Positions 17,466 through 26,845 are shown, numbered from the stretch's first letter. The stretch: DNA of 64,000 nucleotides from Ktedonospora formicarum (GCF_016587355.1 NZ_BNJF01000002.1:1488001-1552000), one strand, 5' to 3'. Numbers and translations are program-made. The notes: generated by a model not told the origin, from the sequence alone.

Positions 17466-18386
17466 ATGCCACTTTGGAATTTTTTTGTCGCAGTTATCTT
17501 GGGATTGGTTGAGGGGCTAACGGAATTTGCTCCAGTATCCTCGACTGGGCATATGGTTCTTGTTGATGATCTTTGGCTCCACTCGGAAGGGCTCTATTCG
17601 GTGGATGTCGCCAATACGTTTAAGGTTGTTATTCAGCTTGGGGCTATTCTGGCAGTGGTCATTATCTTTCGGCAACGTTTCCTCAATCTTCTTGGACTCG
17701 CACGCTTACAGCCGGAATTACAGGAGACGCTTCCTCTTGCAGCCGTCAAACCGGAATTGCAGGAAACGCTTCCTCTTGCAGCCGCCAAAGCCAGGGCTCT
17801 GGGAAAAACAAAGGTCTCTAAATTCGGGTGGGGGCATATTCTGGTTGGCCTGCTGCCTGCTGGCATTCTGGGATTTGCTTTTTCTGATTTTATTGACGAG
17901 CATCTTTTTTCGGTGCCAACGGTTCTGGGAGCCCTGGTCGTGGGTGCGCTTTTGATGGTTGCAGCAGACTGGTTTCGCCCACGTATTCCTACGGTTCCTA
18001 CGATTGATAGCCTGACACTGCCAAAAGCATTTGTCATAGGAGTATTTCAGTGCCTCTCGCTCTGGCCCGGCTTCTCGCGCTCTGGAAGCACTATTTCCGC
18101 TGGCGTCTTGTTCGGTTTAAGCTATCAGGCGGCCTCAGATTTTTCGTTTTTGATGTCTGTGCCCATTATGCTGGCCGCCAGCGCGCTTTCCCTGGTAAAA
18201 CACCTGGATACGCTGAATGCTCATACCTTGCCGTTTTTTGGGGTGGGCTTTGTGATCGCATTTGTCAGCGCTTTGATAGCAATCCATTTCTTCTTGAAGC
18301 TGATTGCAAAAGTCAAGCTGGTGCCCTTTGCCATATATCGCGTGCTGGTGGCTGTGATTCTCCTGATCGTGTTTTTTGCTCACTAA
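17466..18386 (+). CDS. uppP: Undecaprenyl-diphosphatase
   Basis: An integral membrane phosphatase of about 306 residues that recycles undecaprenyl pyrophosphate to the monophosphate carrier for peptidoglycan synthesis; overproduction gives bacitracin resistance in the family. Both signature motifs are present: EGLTEFAPVSSTGH (about residues 16-29) and PGFSRSGST (about 200-208). The ATG at 17466 with GGAG ten bases upstream is preferred over 17442. The loop after the third span is enlarged by a 39-bp in-frame tandem duplication (17712-17789), giving PELQETLPLAA twice. It is a single gene ended by a hairpin at 18407-18430. Confidence 0.95.
   Translation: MPLWNFFVAVILGLVEGLTEFAPVSSTGHMVLVDDLWLHSEGLYSVDVANTFKVVIQLGAILAVVIIFRQRFLNLLGLARLQPELQETLPLAAVKPELQETLPLAAAKARALGKTKVSKFGWGHILVGLLPAGILGFAFSDFIDEHLFSVPTVLGALVVGALLMVAADWFRPRIPTVPTIDSLTLPKAFVIGVFQCLSLWPGFSRSGSTISAGVLFGLSYQAASDFSFLMSVPIMLAASALSLVKHLDTLNAHTLPFFGVGFVIAFVSALIAIHFFLKLIAKVKLVPFAIYRVLVAVILLIVFFAH
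17712..17789 (+). repeat. 39-bp in-frame tandem duplication inside uppP
   Basis: Units 17712-17750 and 17751-17789 differ at three of 39 bases. They encode PELQETLPLAAVK and PELQETLPLAAAK in the cytoplasmic loop, away from the catalytic motifs. Confidence 0.9.
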
Positions 18387-18406
18387 CTGCTTCTTCGTGG
18401 TCTCTG

Positions 18407-18430
18407 AGGAGCGGTCTAGCGACCGCTCCT
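18407..18430 (+). terminator. Hairpin after uppP
   Basis: AGGAGCGGTC (18407-18416), loop TAGC, GACCGCTCCT (18421-18430), a perfect 10-bp GC-rich stem followed by TTCAGTATAT. The U-tract is poor. Confidence 0.6.
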
Positions 18431-18701
18431 TTCAGTATATTGATGGTGTATGCAAGAAGATGCTGAAGCATATAGAACATGGCATCAATGATGGGAGTCT
18501 CATGTGAGGTCAATGAGGAATACAATGACGCTTCTGAGAGAGGTGCGACCCTCTTCAAGCCGCTTGATAGGATACTCCTGAGTATTTTCGGCAATGAAAC
18601 GATGTGGGGCCACCCATGTGTGTTCTGCTGGAGTCTATCTCTTATCACAACGTCAGCTTTTCTCTTCGTCATCATTATACTTGTTTTGCCTCTCCACGAT
18701 G

Positions 18702-19580
18702 TCATACTTTATTGGCTGCTAATTGAACATATGGCTGAAGCAACTCCTCTGATACTTGCCAGAGACGTTTTCGCACTGCCACATCATAGGAAAGCTTGGA
18801 GGAAGGGGTCTCCTTGCTCTTAGAGAAGTATTTCCCATTCACTCCCTCTACCTCAGGCGAGGTTGCCAGGTAGAGTGTCGTCTGTGCTCCTTTTTCCGGA
18901 CTTGTTCCCACTAAATTATTGAACGCCCCAATGAGACGCACAAAGCCTTTCAAATTATCATTGAAATTGGTGGCGACTGCCCCTGGATGAAGTGCGTTCA
19001 CAGTGATGCCCGTTCCTGTGAGTTGCTCTGCTAGTTCATAGGTGTAATAGAGTTGCGCTAGCTTGGTATCACCATAGACTCTTGAGGGGCTATACCGTCG
19101 TTCGCTTTGCAAATTTTCAAAATCGATTTTTCCAAGGGTATGCCCAGCGGAACTGACATTGATGATACGCGCCGGGACGCTGGCCTTGAGCGTATCCAGT
19201 AGTAGATGGGTAAGCAGGAAGGGAGCCAGGTAATTGGTGGCAAAGGCGTACTCAAAGCCGTCAGTTGTTACTTCTCGTTCACTTTTCAATCCTCCTGCAT
19301 TATTGATCAATACGTGAAGCTGTGGGTATTTTTGCGTCACCTCACTGGCGGCGCGGCGTACCTGGGAAAACTCAGAGAGGTCGGCGACAATCAGGTCCAC
19401 CTGTGCGTTTGCGCTCTCCGCTTTGATCTCTGCCTGTGTTGCTTCACCTTTTGCACGATTGCGGCAGATCATCACCACCGTCGCGCCCATTCTAGCCAGT
19501 CCTCTGGCCGTCGCTTTCCCAATCCCCGAAGTGCTCCCTGTCACCAGACACACTTTCCCTTGCATATTTATTGCTGCCAT
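18702..19580 (-). CDS. Short-chain dehydrogenase/reductase (retinol dehydrogenase-like)
   Basis: A 292-residue NAD(P)-dependent oxidoreductase. The cofactor motif TGSTSGIG lies near the N-terminus (VCLVTGSTSGIGKATA), VADLSEF gives the acidic/adenine site, NNAGG the structural motif, and NVSSAG with Y-GDT-K (SRVYGDTKLAQ) the catalytic Ser-Tyr-Lys. ALHPGAVATNF is typical of the retinol-dehydrogenase/WWOX-like subgroup. The ATG at 19580 follows GGAGG and is preferred over a longer frame from 19661. The substrate is unknown. It is a single gene. Confidence 0.9.
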   Translation of the reverse strand: MAAINMQGKVCLVTGSTSGIGKATARGLARMGATVVMICRNRAKGEATQAEIKAESANAQVDLIVADLSEFSQVRRAASEVTQKYPQLHVLINNAGGLKSEREVTTDGFEYAFATNYLAPFLLTHLLLDTLKASVPARIINVSSAGHTLGKIDFENLQSERRYSPSRVYGDTKLAQLYYTYELAEQLTGTGITVNALHPGAVATNFNDNLKGFVRLIGAFNNLVGTSPEKGAQTTLYLATSPEVEGVNGKYFSKSKETPSSKLSYDVAVRKRLWQVSEELLQPYVQLAANKV

Positions 19581-20398
19581 GATGAATATATCCTCCAATC
19601 TTGGAAACTGAAACACTTTACATCCACGATCTCGATGTGCGGATGAGAGAATGTCTACCATATTGAAAAACTGGTTCTGCCTCCGCTCGGTGATGCATGA
19701 GATCGTTTAAAGCCATGCTCATCTCTGTGGAGTCCAGAGAATGGTGTGAGGCTTTCACTACACAAGAGTTTTCACCAAGCTTGTGCCAGAACCAACACAC
19801 TGCCAATTTCTTGGGAAGGCTGCTGTTGAAAGAATCTTTCTTTGCCTATTGTGGTTCATCAATATCTAGGCTGGTCAGTCAGCGCGAGAAGTGAGAGTGT
19901 GTCTTCCTGCCGCATCGGGCAGGTTTTCTTTTCATTCCTATGACAAAAGCAAACGAGGAAATGTGACCGATCATTGAGACACACTCCCAAACAATGCCTT
20001 TCGGCAGAGAAGATGCTTCTTTAGAGCCAGGTGCAATTTATCTCAAGAAGATAATCGGGTGAAATTTGAGGAATATGCAAGTAAGCTCTGCTTCTAGGAT
20101 CATACGCGAGTCGCCATCCTTGCCTGGCAGGAGAGACTGATTTGCAGGGAGGAACGCTTTGCATGGGCAGGTCAAATGTCTTGCTCTCAACAGGACTTTA
20201 GACGCATCATAGGACGCTCTACTTATAGTACGCTTGGCAGGAGAGCGAATACGGAGGCGACAGACTCAGAAGAGCAGCCTCATGAGCAAAAAAGCTGAAT
20301 ACACTGTTTGGCAAGTTGAGATCGGATGAGCAGGTGAAAGCGTTGCCGATATCGATGGCATGTTGTCTTTCTGTCATTTAGAAAGGGAGAATCGAAAG
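19581..20398. other. Long intergenic region with one hairpin
   Basis: No gene with a ribosome site or recognisable motif was found. CCTGCC (19906-19911) and GGCAGG (19918-19923) form a short stem followed by TTTTCTTTTC on the plus strand, a plausible terminator just after a 65-codon unidentified frame (19697-19894). The rest, to the ribosome site AGGGAG near 20385, shows nothing. Confidence 0.45.
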
Positions 20399-21127
20399 GT
20401 GAAAACTATCTCGGGTGTTTTGGAGACCAGCAAGCAGAAACGCTCAGCACTATGGATTGGATACGCTGCATGTGCTTGGTCGTTGCTCTTCGCCATTGCC
20501 CATTTCTATTGGGGAATCGAGGCTGCTACCACGGGAATACTTACTGTCCCTACTGGCAATATACCTTTGGAGAGCGGCCCTGCTGTTGGGAGTGGAGTCA
20601 TCTTCGCCTGGGTCGTGACTGTTGGCATCCTGTGTGTTCTGGGTGGGCTCATCATGTTATTTTGTCTGCAAGGCGATAAGATGTCCCGTAGTATGCAACT
20701 GGGGGCGACCGGAGTGGGGATAATAACGATGACAGCTTATGTGGCCTACAGCTTTACCGTCAATGGCTTCGTGTGGATCATAGCTCCGGGTGTTCTTTGT
20801 ATGTTCGGAGCGGCAATTTCACTAGCGCTGGTCCAGCCCTGGGGGCGCTTCATTCCCCGTTGGCTGTTGCTTCTGCTTGCCTGGATTGGCGGTGTGATTA
20901 TGATTATTCATGAACTCTATGGAGGGATTCTCCAGGGATTAGCAATAACAGGTATGATGAGCTGGCAGCAGGAGCATCTTCTAATAGGTGCACCTGTCAC
21001 ACAGGCTGCGCTCACGATGCAACAATTTATTACTCAAAATCTTATCTGGGGCACATGGTTTCTCCTCGGAGGCGTCCTATTTTGTGTCCTTGCCTGGCTG
21101 GCGCGCTCATCGCTCGATGAGCGCTAA
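20399..21127 (+). CDS. Polytopic membrane protein, DUF3995-like
   Basis: A 242-residue protein with about six hydrophobic spans. The first, WIGYAACAWSLLFAIAHFYWG, resembles the start of DUF3995-type membrane proteins (A-x-W-x-x-x-F-x-x-x-H-x-YW). The GTG at 20399 with AGGGAG nine bases before it is preferred; an ATG at 20360 has no ribosome site. No catalytic motif is seen. Its end touches a small convergent frame (21124-21375). Confidence 0.7.
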   Translation: MKTISGVLETSKQKRSALWIGYAACAWSLLFAIAHFYWGIEAATTGILTVPTGNIPLESGPAVGSGVIFAWVVTVGILCVLGGLIMLFCLQGDKMSRSMQLGATGVGIITMTAYVAYSFTVNGFVWIIAPGVLCMFGAAISLALVQPWGRFIPRWLLLLLAWIGGVIMIIHELYGGILQGLAITGMMSWQQEHLLIGAPVTQAALTMQQFITQNLIWGTWFLLGGVLFCVLAWLARSSLDER

Positions 21128-21369
21128 AGCTGGATGAGTAGCAGAAAGTGTGGATCTGCTTGCCCTAGATGAGCAGAAAAAAATTGTAATGCCTTGGGGT
21201 CATAAACGACGACCAAAATTCTGGCTTGGGGATAAAAGCTACTTATCTCTTGATGTATAGTTTGCCTGTTTTGAAGAAGGAAGGTGGATGAATATTCCAC
21301 TATCAGTTCTAACAAATTGATTGATGTTTGCTCCTGCGTATCGCTTTCAGCTTTTATTATCTCCGTCAT
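21124..21369 (-). CDS. Small hypothetical protein
   Basis: About 81 residues, mixed alpha/beta composition (LLELIVEYSSTFLLQNRQTIHQEI, then ILVVVYDPKALQFF). The ATG at 21369 or TTG at 21375 lacks a clear ribosome site. It overlaps the preceding convergent gene by four bases. I do not recognise it; it may be a chance frame. Confidence 0.35.
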   Translation of the reverse strand: MTEIIKAESDTQEQTSINLLELIVEYSSTFLLQNRQTIHQEISSFYPQARILVVVYDPKALQFFSAHLGQADPHFLLLIQL

Positions 21370-21464
21370 TGACAAGACTCTATCTTATTTATTATACTTT
21401 TCTTTATTGATTAAAATAAAATTTATCAATATATAGAAAGTTGATCATAACGAGGGAGTCGCCA

Positions 21465-22034
21465 ATGCGAGATGTGCTTGTTCTGGAGACGCCCGAGCAG
21501 ATTCGTGCCCTTGCCCATCCATTGCGGCAGCGTGTGCTCGGCCTGTTAACCAACGCACCTTACACCAACAAACAGCTAGCTGAGATGCTGCAAATCTCGC
21601 CGCCACGCATGCATTTCCATGTGCGTGAGTTGCAGTCGGCGGGGATGATTGAGATTGTCTCCCAGAAGCCCAAAGGCGGCGTGATCGAGAAATATTATCG
21701 TGCCGTGGCGCGTGTGGTACGCCTCGCGCCAGAGACAAAAGAAACAGCAAGAGATCAGGAATTGGTGGAGAGTACACTGGAGGCTCTGCGCCAGGAGTAT
21801 ATCAGGGCAAGCGCTTACTTTCAAGAACCGATACCAGGAACGAAGTTCACGCATGAGCTGGTAAGGCTCTCAGAGGATCGACTAGCACGTATCCAGGAAT
21901 TGCTTGATGCTGTGGGTCGTGAGATCTATCAGGCGTTGGAAGATCCAGAGCGAGATACCTACGAACAATTCGTTGCCGTTAGCTACCTCCTTCATAGGGT
22001 GCCAGAAACCCACAGGGAGCATGATGTCCCATGA
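21465..22034 (+). CDS. ArsR-like winged-helix transcription regulator
   Basis: A 189-residue protein with an N-terminal winged helix: EQIRALAHPLRQRVLGLL, then the helix-turn-helix TNKQLAEMLQISPPRMHFHVRELQSAGMI and the wing VSQKPKGGVIEKYYRA. The C-terminal half is helical and charged, perhaps a ligand or dimer domain. The ATG at 21465 follows GAGGGAG. The stop overlaps the start of the following MFS gene (ATGATGA), so it almost certainly controls that exporter. An inverted repeat ATTGAT...ATCAAT at 21406-21430 upstream could be its operator. Confidence 0.9.
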   Translation: MRDVLVLETPEQIRALAHPLRQRVLGLLTNAPYTNKQLAEMLQISPPRMHFHVRELQSAGMIEIVSQKPKGGVIEKYYRAVARVVRLAPETKETARDQELVESTLEALRQEYIRASAYFQEPIPGTKFTHELVRLSEDRLARIQELLDAVGREIYQALEDPERDTYEQFVAVSYLLHRVPETHREHDVP

Positions 22035-23257
22035 TGAAACAGTTGAGCCTTACTCGTATGATCGTCCCTTTGAGTGACCGGGATTTTCGTCTGCTGTGGA
22101 TTGGGCAGACTGTCTCCGCGCTGGGCAACTCCTTCCAGGTGGTTGCCGTAACTTGGCTGGTGCTGCAACAGTTGAAGGGCTCGCCACTTGATCTGGCGCT
22201 GGCAATGTTGGCCCTGTCAGTTCCCAGAATTCCTCTGACCATCGCCGGAGGAGTCATTACCGATAGGCTTGATCCACGTACAGTCATGTTCTGGTCTGAT
22301 GCCACACGTGCGATAACTTCGGGTGCGCTTGGTCTAATGGCACTCACTGGTTATGTGCCGCTCTGGTTGCTGTGTGTACTTCTCAGCATTCACAGTGTGG
22401 CAACAGGCATCTTCGATCCAGCGGCAGGTAGCATTCCCCCTCATCTGTTGCCTCGTGAGCAACTCGATGGCGCGAATTCGCTGATGGCCTTGATCTCGCA
22501 GTTGGGAACGTTGATCGGTGCGCTGCCAGCAGGTCTCGTAGTGGCAACATTTGGCACAGCGGCGGCTTTTGGTATCAATGCTCTCTCTTTCGTCATCGCG
22601 GTACTGGCGGCGTGGCTCATGGCCCCACTGGCACGTGCTCTACAGGAGACAAAAAAGTCGTTGCTACATGATGCGCGCGAAGGGGTGCGCTATGTTATGA
22701 GCTTCCCCTGGCTGATTGCATTATTGCTGATAGACACTTGCGCAGCGTTAGCGGCGACGGGCCCTATCTCTGTCGGCCTGCCGCTGATTGCTCGGGATGT
22801 ACTACACATTGGGGCAGAGGGGTACAGCCTGTTGCTATGGAGCTTAGGTCTTGGTTCAGTGCTTGGGTTCATTGTATCCGGCATCTACAGCCCGACTCGG
22901 GCGCGGGGGCGCTTCTTCTGTCTGGTACAGATTCTGGAGGCACCACTACTAATTGGGATTGCTTTCATACCACTACCTCTGATGATGTTCTGCCTGGCGG
23001 GTGTGGGCCTGCTCAATGGAATGCTGCTCGTGCTGTTCCTCACGCTCATCCAGACCAACGTGGCAAAGGAGATGCTGGGCAGGGTGATGAGTTTTGTCAT
23101 GCTAGCGAGTGTTGGTTTTGCGCCACTTTCACTCTACGGCTCTGGTGCCATCGCTAGCGCCTGGGGAACTCAGACATTGTTTCTTGCCGCTGGCGCGCTC
23201 ACCCTGGTAAGCGCAGCAGCAGGTTTATGTGTTCGGTGGCTGCGTGAGTTAAATTGA
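22031..23257 (+). CDS. MFS efflux transporter
   Basis: A 408-residue transporter with about twelve spans. DFRLLWIGQTVSALGNSFQVVAVTWLVLQ is the usual start of MFS_3/DHA3-type exporters, and VITDRLDPRTVM is the loop between spans 2 and 3 (G-x-x-x-D-R...R). VFDPAAGSIPPHLLPREQLDGANSL is also typical of this group. It is translationally coupled to the upstream winged-helix regulator, suggesting inducible drug or metabolite efflux. The substrate is unknown. Confidence 0.9.
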   Translation: MMKQLSLTRMIVPLSDRDFRLLWIGQTVSALGNSFQVVAVTWLVLQQLKGSPLDLALAMLALSVPRIPLTIAGGVITDRLDPRTVMFWSDATRAITSGALGLMALTGYVPLWLLCVLLSIHSVATGIFDPAAGSIPPHLLPREQLDGANSLMALISQLGTLIGALPAGLVVATFGTAAAFGINALSFVIAVLAAWLMAPLARALQETKKSLLHDAREGVRYVMSFPWLIALLLIDTCAALAATGPISVGLPLIARDVLHIGAEGYSLLLWSLGLGSVLGFIVSGIYSPTRARGRFFCLVQILEAPLLIGIAFIPLPLMMFCLAGVGLLNGMLLVLFLTLIQTNVAKEMLGRVMSFVMLASVGFAPLSLYGSGAIASAWGTQTLFLAAGALTLVSAAAGLCVRWLRELN

Positions 23258-23991
23258 AGTAGGGAGAAGATGAAACATTGATTCTGGACTGCATGACTCT
23301 GGCTCTCAACATTCTGCTGCTCAAGATTGAGTGCAGCAGGGCACATGCTTCTGGAAAATTCGTTTTTCATCTAGCTTCTTTCACCGGGATTTTGTGCATT
23401 GGAGAGAGCAAAGGGATGATAATGATCTTGCTAAGCCCGAATTGGATTAGTTCGACAACACAGCCTTGACAGGATCATCTCTTCCTTTGTATAGTAGTGA
23501 AGTATTCGTTCGATTTTTTGGGAGGTTTTGATATCTATGCCAGTGTGCCGCTAACTCCACCCTGTTTCCCGCTCAAATAGGGAAACAGACGTTCCCATTC
23601 TTGTTTCCATCTATCGCGTGTCTCTCATCAGGCATGAGCGATCAGCTATTCTGTGTCTGATTCCTGCTCGTGTCCCTCTGGCAGAGCCTGCGCGAGATGA
23701 TGGATAGTAATAGCGCAAGCAACGAGATGGTACGAGAGAGATATGGAGAAGCACGCGGCTCGCGAGGTGTCAGGCCTGGAACAGCGGCGAACGCATCGCC
23801 GATGTTCCCCGAAAGACCATACCATTAGCAGGTGGATGCCATTTTTTCCTCCATCGCGGCATTGCATGTTCAATCATGGTGCAAGCGATGACTCGCTTTC
23901 TCTTCTTCCTCTGGTCTCTCCCAATCGTTTCCTTGCGTATTGATACGATTGTGTTGTTTATTCTCTCAGAAAAAAGCAAGGAATACTTATC
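23258..23991. other. Intergenic region, one inverted repeat
   Basis: No supported gene. CTGTTTCCC (23562-23570) and GGGAAACAG (23580-23588) form a perfect 9-bp inverted repeat with a nine-base loop but no U-tract. Several short frames near 23640-24000 overlap on both strands without motifs. Confidence 0.45.
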
Positions 23992-24585
23992 ATGACAGAA
24001 CATAAGCTTTCACTATTCCCCTTCTATGCGGGTTGGGGTCGATATACGCAGCGTCTTATCGCTGCCATCGCGCCTCTTACAGACGAGCAGCTTGCCTTGC
24101 GCCTCGCGCCGCAACACTGGTCGATTGGCATGTATGTGACGCATATTGTCGCGAATCGCGCCTGGTGGTTCCACGCACGGATGGGCGAAGGGAACGACGA
24201 CCTGACCACCTTCGAATTATGGGCTTTGGGAGTTTGTGAGGCGGACGTGGACCCATGCCATACGGCGGCAGAACTGGTTGCCGGACTTGAGAAGACCTGG
24301 CAAATGATCGAGGAGACGCTTACCCGCCTGACCCCTGCTGATCTTGAGCAGACCTTTCCTCCTTTGGTTGAGGCGGAACGTGAGCGCCACGCGAATCTGG
24401 TAGAGCCAGCGCTCCAGCCATACGCCCAGATGTGGGTAGAGAGAGCGCGCCTGTCCGGAGAAGTGAGACCCGCAGTTTCGCTCCAGCAGATCATCTGGGG
24501 AGTGCTCGAACATGACATCCATCACGGCAGCGAAATCTCCACCATTCTCGGCGCACATGGCCTGCCAGTCGTCGATTTGGATTAA
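23992..24585 (+). CDS. DinB family protein
   Basis: A 197-residue four-helix-bundle protein of the DinB/YfiT class of metal-binding proteins. Putative metal ligands are the His in VTHIVANRAWWFH and the pair in LEHDIHHGSEIS near the C-terminus. WSIGMYVTHIVANRAWW and the C-terminal HHGSEISTILGAHG are characteristic. Some relatives act as thiol-dependent transferases; the activity here is unknown. The ATG at 23992 follows AGGAATACTTATC. It is a single gene. Confidence 0.85.
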   Translation: MTEHKLSLFPFYAGWGRYTQRLIAAIAPLTDEQLALRLAPQHWSIGMYVTHIVANRAWWFHARMGEGNDDLTTFELWALGVCEADVDPCHTAAELVAGLEKTWQMIEETLTRLTPADLEQTFPPLVEAERERHANLVEPALQPYAQMWVERARLSGEVRPAVSLQQIIWGVLEHDIHHGSEISTILGAHGLPVVDLD

Positions 24586-24642
24586 GAACAGAAGCGAATG
24601 AGCGTTTCCTTTTTTTATGAGTAGAGAGGTTGCGCATGATGT

Positions 24643-24684
24643 GGTCGCTGATATTCCAGGGACAACCTTGGAGTATCAGCGACC
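24643..24684. terminator. Bidirectional hairpin between convergent genes
   Basis: GGTCGCTGATA (24643-24653) pairs with TATCAGCGACC (24674-24684), and the inner TTCCAGG/CCTTGGA pairing lengthens the stem. It lies between dinB-like (+) and the ABC permease (-). There is no strong U-tract on either side. Confidence 0.6.
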
Positions 24685-24722
24685 TTCCATGTGAGCATGG
24701 ACAGAAAAAGGGTGAAGCCAGT

Positions 24723-25571
24723 CTAGGCTTTGCGCATATATGCCCTGACGGTCAGTGGCGCAAAAATCAGCACGATTGCCAGCGCGCCAAGTAGCGTCAG
24801 CCAAAATTCCTGGTCAATAGTGCCGCTACTTGCGAGCAGGCGTACTGCCGAGACGAGATGGGAGATGGGATTGAAGTTGACAAAGACCTGTAACCAGTCT
24901 GGTAAGGTCTTAGCCGGGACAAAGGCGTTCGAGAGGAAGGTGAGTGGAAAGAGAACCATCATTGAGATTCCTTGCACACTCGATGCCGTTCGGGCGATCA
25001 CACCGAAGAAAGCGAAAATCCAGCTGATGCACCAGGCTGCCCCCATCACCAGCACCCCACCGATTGCTATGCCAAGCAACTCGGGTCGGTAACCCATGAT
25101 GTAGCCCATGACAATCGTCAGCACAGTCGCAATCCCATACCGAATCATGTCAGCGAGGAGCGCGCCTGCCAGCGGTGAGATGCGTGCGATGGGTAAAGTA
25201 CGGAAACGGTTAAACACTCCTTTGTCCATATCTTCACGTAGTTGCACACCCGTAACAATCGAGGTGGAAATCACAGTTTGGACCAAAATGCCTGGAATAA
25301 TGATTGGAAGATAGCTTTGAACATCGCCGGCAATCGCCCCACCAAAGATGTAGGTAAACATCAAGGTAAAGAGGATTGGCTGCACAGTCACGTCAAAGAA
25401 CTGTTCAGGTGTGCGGCGCATTTTGCACACACCGCGATACGCCATCACCATCGAGTTACTGATGGACTGCCGCAAGCTGACATGATTTTTCAGGTGGCGT
25501 TCTGCTATGGAGGTGATGGCCTGGGAATCCTTCATTGGCTGGATATCCCTCATGGTTTGAGTGCTACTCAT
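24723..25571 (-). CDS. ABC-2 type exporter permease (DrrB-like)
   Basis: A permease of about 282 residues with six spans. It has the DrrB/ABC-2 pattern: VMAYRGVCKMRRTPEQFFDVTVQPILFTLMF, FGGAIAG, YLPIIIPGILVQT, REDMDKGVFNRFRTLPIAR, and near the end FLSNAFVPAKTLPDWLQVFVNFNPISHLVSAVR. It forms the channel for the ATPase encoded just upstream, whose stop codon it overlaps. ATG 25571 with AAGG eight bases before it is preferred over 25580. The pair exports hydrophobic drugs in related systems. Confidence 0.92.
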   Translation of the reverse strand: MSSTQTMRDIQPMKDSQAITSIAERHLKNHVSLRQSISNSMVMAYRGVCKMRRTPEQFFDVTVQPILFTLMFTYIFGGAIAGDVQSYLPIIIPGILVQTVISTSIVTGVQLREDMDKGVFNRFRTLPIARISPLAGALLADMIRYGIATVLTIVMGYIMGYRPELLGIAIGGVLVMGAAWCISWIFAFFGVIARTASSVQGISMMVLFPLTFLSNAFVPAKTLPDWLQVFVNFNPISHLVSAVRLLASSGTIDQEFWLTLLGALAIVLIFAPLTVRAYMRKA

Positions 25572-26538
25572 CGTCTGCATCCTTCTCTTTGGTATCGTGT
25601 CCGGTAAGTGTTAAGAAGACTTCGTCAAGTGTTGGTTTCTGGACGCTCATTTCGCTGAGGTGAATGCCTGCATTCCTGAGGGCGACCAGCACATCAGTGA
25701 CTTTATCAGCGTTCCCCATTGGCGCACTCAAGCTTCCTGTCATCGGTGAGCACGTCGCTTTGACTCCAAGGTGGGCCTCGACAATTTGTTGCGCCTGTGG
25801 GAGCTGAAGATCATTCTGTATGCGTACCTGCAATGCCGCCGTGCCAACCGATTTTTTCAGTTCATCGGGTGTCCCCTCAGCTACTACCTTGCCTTTGTCG
25901 ATCACCGCAATGCGATCAGCAAGCTGGTCTGCTTCATCGAGGTATTGGGTGGTCAGGAGGACGGTTGAGCCGGTATCGACCAAACGACGAATGGTTAACC
26001 ACATCTGCGCGCGAGTACGCGGGTCAAGGCCGGTGGTTGGCTCGTCCAGAAAAAGCAGTGGTGGTTGCGCAATGAGGCTGGCTGCAAGATCAAGCCGACG
26101 ACGCATCCCACCCGAAAACTTTGCCAGGGGGCGTTTTGCTGCTTCAGTCAGACCAAACTCCTCTAAAAGTTCAGCGGCTTTTTGCTTTGCCGCAGCTTTG
26201 TTCAGGCCGAGCAGCCGGGAAAAGATGATGAGGTTTTCGGTTGCGGAGAGTGCTTCATCGACCGAAGCATACTGACCAGTCACGCCAATAAGCTGGCGTA
26301 CGATCTGCGGTTCTTTCTCAACACTGTGTCCAAAGATGGTGGCGGTGCCCTCGTCGGGCCGAAGCAAGGTTGCCAACATGTTAATAGTTGTGGTCTTCCC
26401 AGCGCCATTGGGGCCAAGGACGCCATAAATACTGCCAGCTGGTACGTGTAGATCAATGCCGTCAACGGCCCGATTATCGCCAAAGACTTTGACCAGTCCG
26501 CGTGCGTCAATGGCAAGTTCCGGAGTCTGTTGTGCCAT
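25564..26538 (-). CDS. ABC exporter ATP-binding protein (DrrA-like)
   Basis: A 324-residue ATPase with Walker A GPNGAGKTT (about residue 40-48), the Q-loop region, signature FSGGMRRRLDLAASLI, Walker B LLFLDEPTTGLD and the H-loop. The C-terminal extension ending in SEMSVQKPTLDEVFLTLTG is the daunorubicin-resistance (DrrA) type. The start ATG 26538 follows AAAGGA. First gene of a two-gene drug-export operon; two palindromic operators lie about 265-310 bases upstream. Confidence 0.95.
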   Translation of the reverse strand: MAQQTPELAIDARGLVKVFGDNRAVDGIDLHVPAGSIYGVLGPNGAGKTTTINMLATLLRPDEGTATIFGHSVEKEPQIVRQLIGVTGQYASVDEALSATENLIIFSRLLGLNKAAAKQKAAELLEEFGLTEAAKRPLAKFSGGMRRRLDLAASLIAQPPLLFLDEPTTGLDPRTRAQMWLTIRRLVDTGSTVLLTTQYLDEADQLADRIAVIDKGKVVAEGTPDELKKSVGTAALQVRIQNDLQLPQAQQIVEAHLGVKATCSPMTGSLSAPMGNADKVTDVLVALRNAGIHLSEMSVQKPTLDEVFLTLTGHDTKEKDADDE

Positions 26539-26802
26539 ATTGCGTCTATCCTTTAAATGTGTTTCATATATCCATCATGATAGGTATACAAGTGTTAGTG
26601 CCATGCGATGAGTTTGGGATAATTCATGTTCAACCAACTGGTGCCTATTGATGGATTGCTTCTGGTGATCTGCGTATGCAGGCCACAGCCAGGGTGTTAG
26701 ATCATTTCCTGTGGGTTAGCCTTGAGGGATGCTTGCGGTCCGCCCAGTGGTTTGACTCTCAGAACGGTTCCCTTTTCTATCGAAAGCAACCCTCTTCTCT
26801 CC

Positions 26803-26820
26803 ATAACGATATATCGTTAT
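26803..26820. promoter_or_regulatory. Palindromic operator candidate 1
   Basis: ATAACGATATATCGTTAT is a perfect 18-bp palindrome. A second near-identical copy is centred 26 bases to the right, so the pair could bind a dimer or tetramer regulator. The nearest genes are the DrrAB-like operon (start 26538, minus) and the methyltransferase (27469, plus). Confidence 0.6.
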
Positions 26821-26829
26821 TATTTATAT

Positions 26830-26845
26830 TAACGATATATCGTTA
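26830..26845. promoter_or_regulatory. Palindromic operator candidate 2
   Basis: TAACGATATATCGTTA is a perfect 16-bp palindrome sharing all its bases with the core of the copy at 26803-26820. Nothing else was recognised in the rest of 26539-27468, and no regulator gene is adjacent. Confidence 0.6.

Noticed and set aside
18479..18823. 114-codon frame on the plus strand overlapping the SDR gene end
   Set aside because: Most of its C-terminal part is antisense to the SDR gene, there is no ribosome site and no recognisable family.
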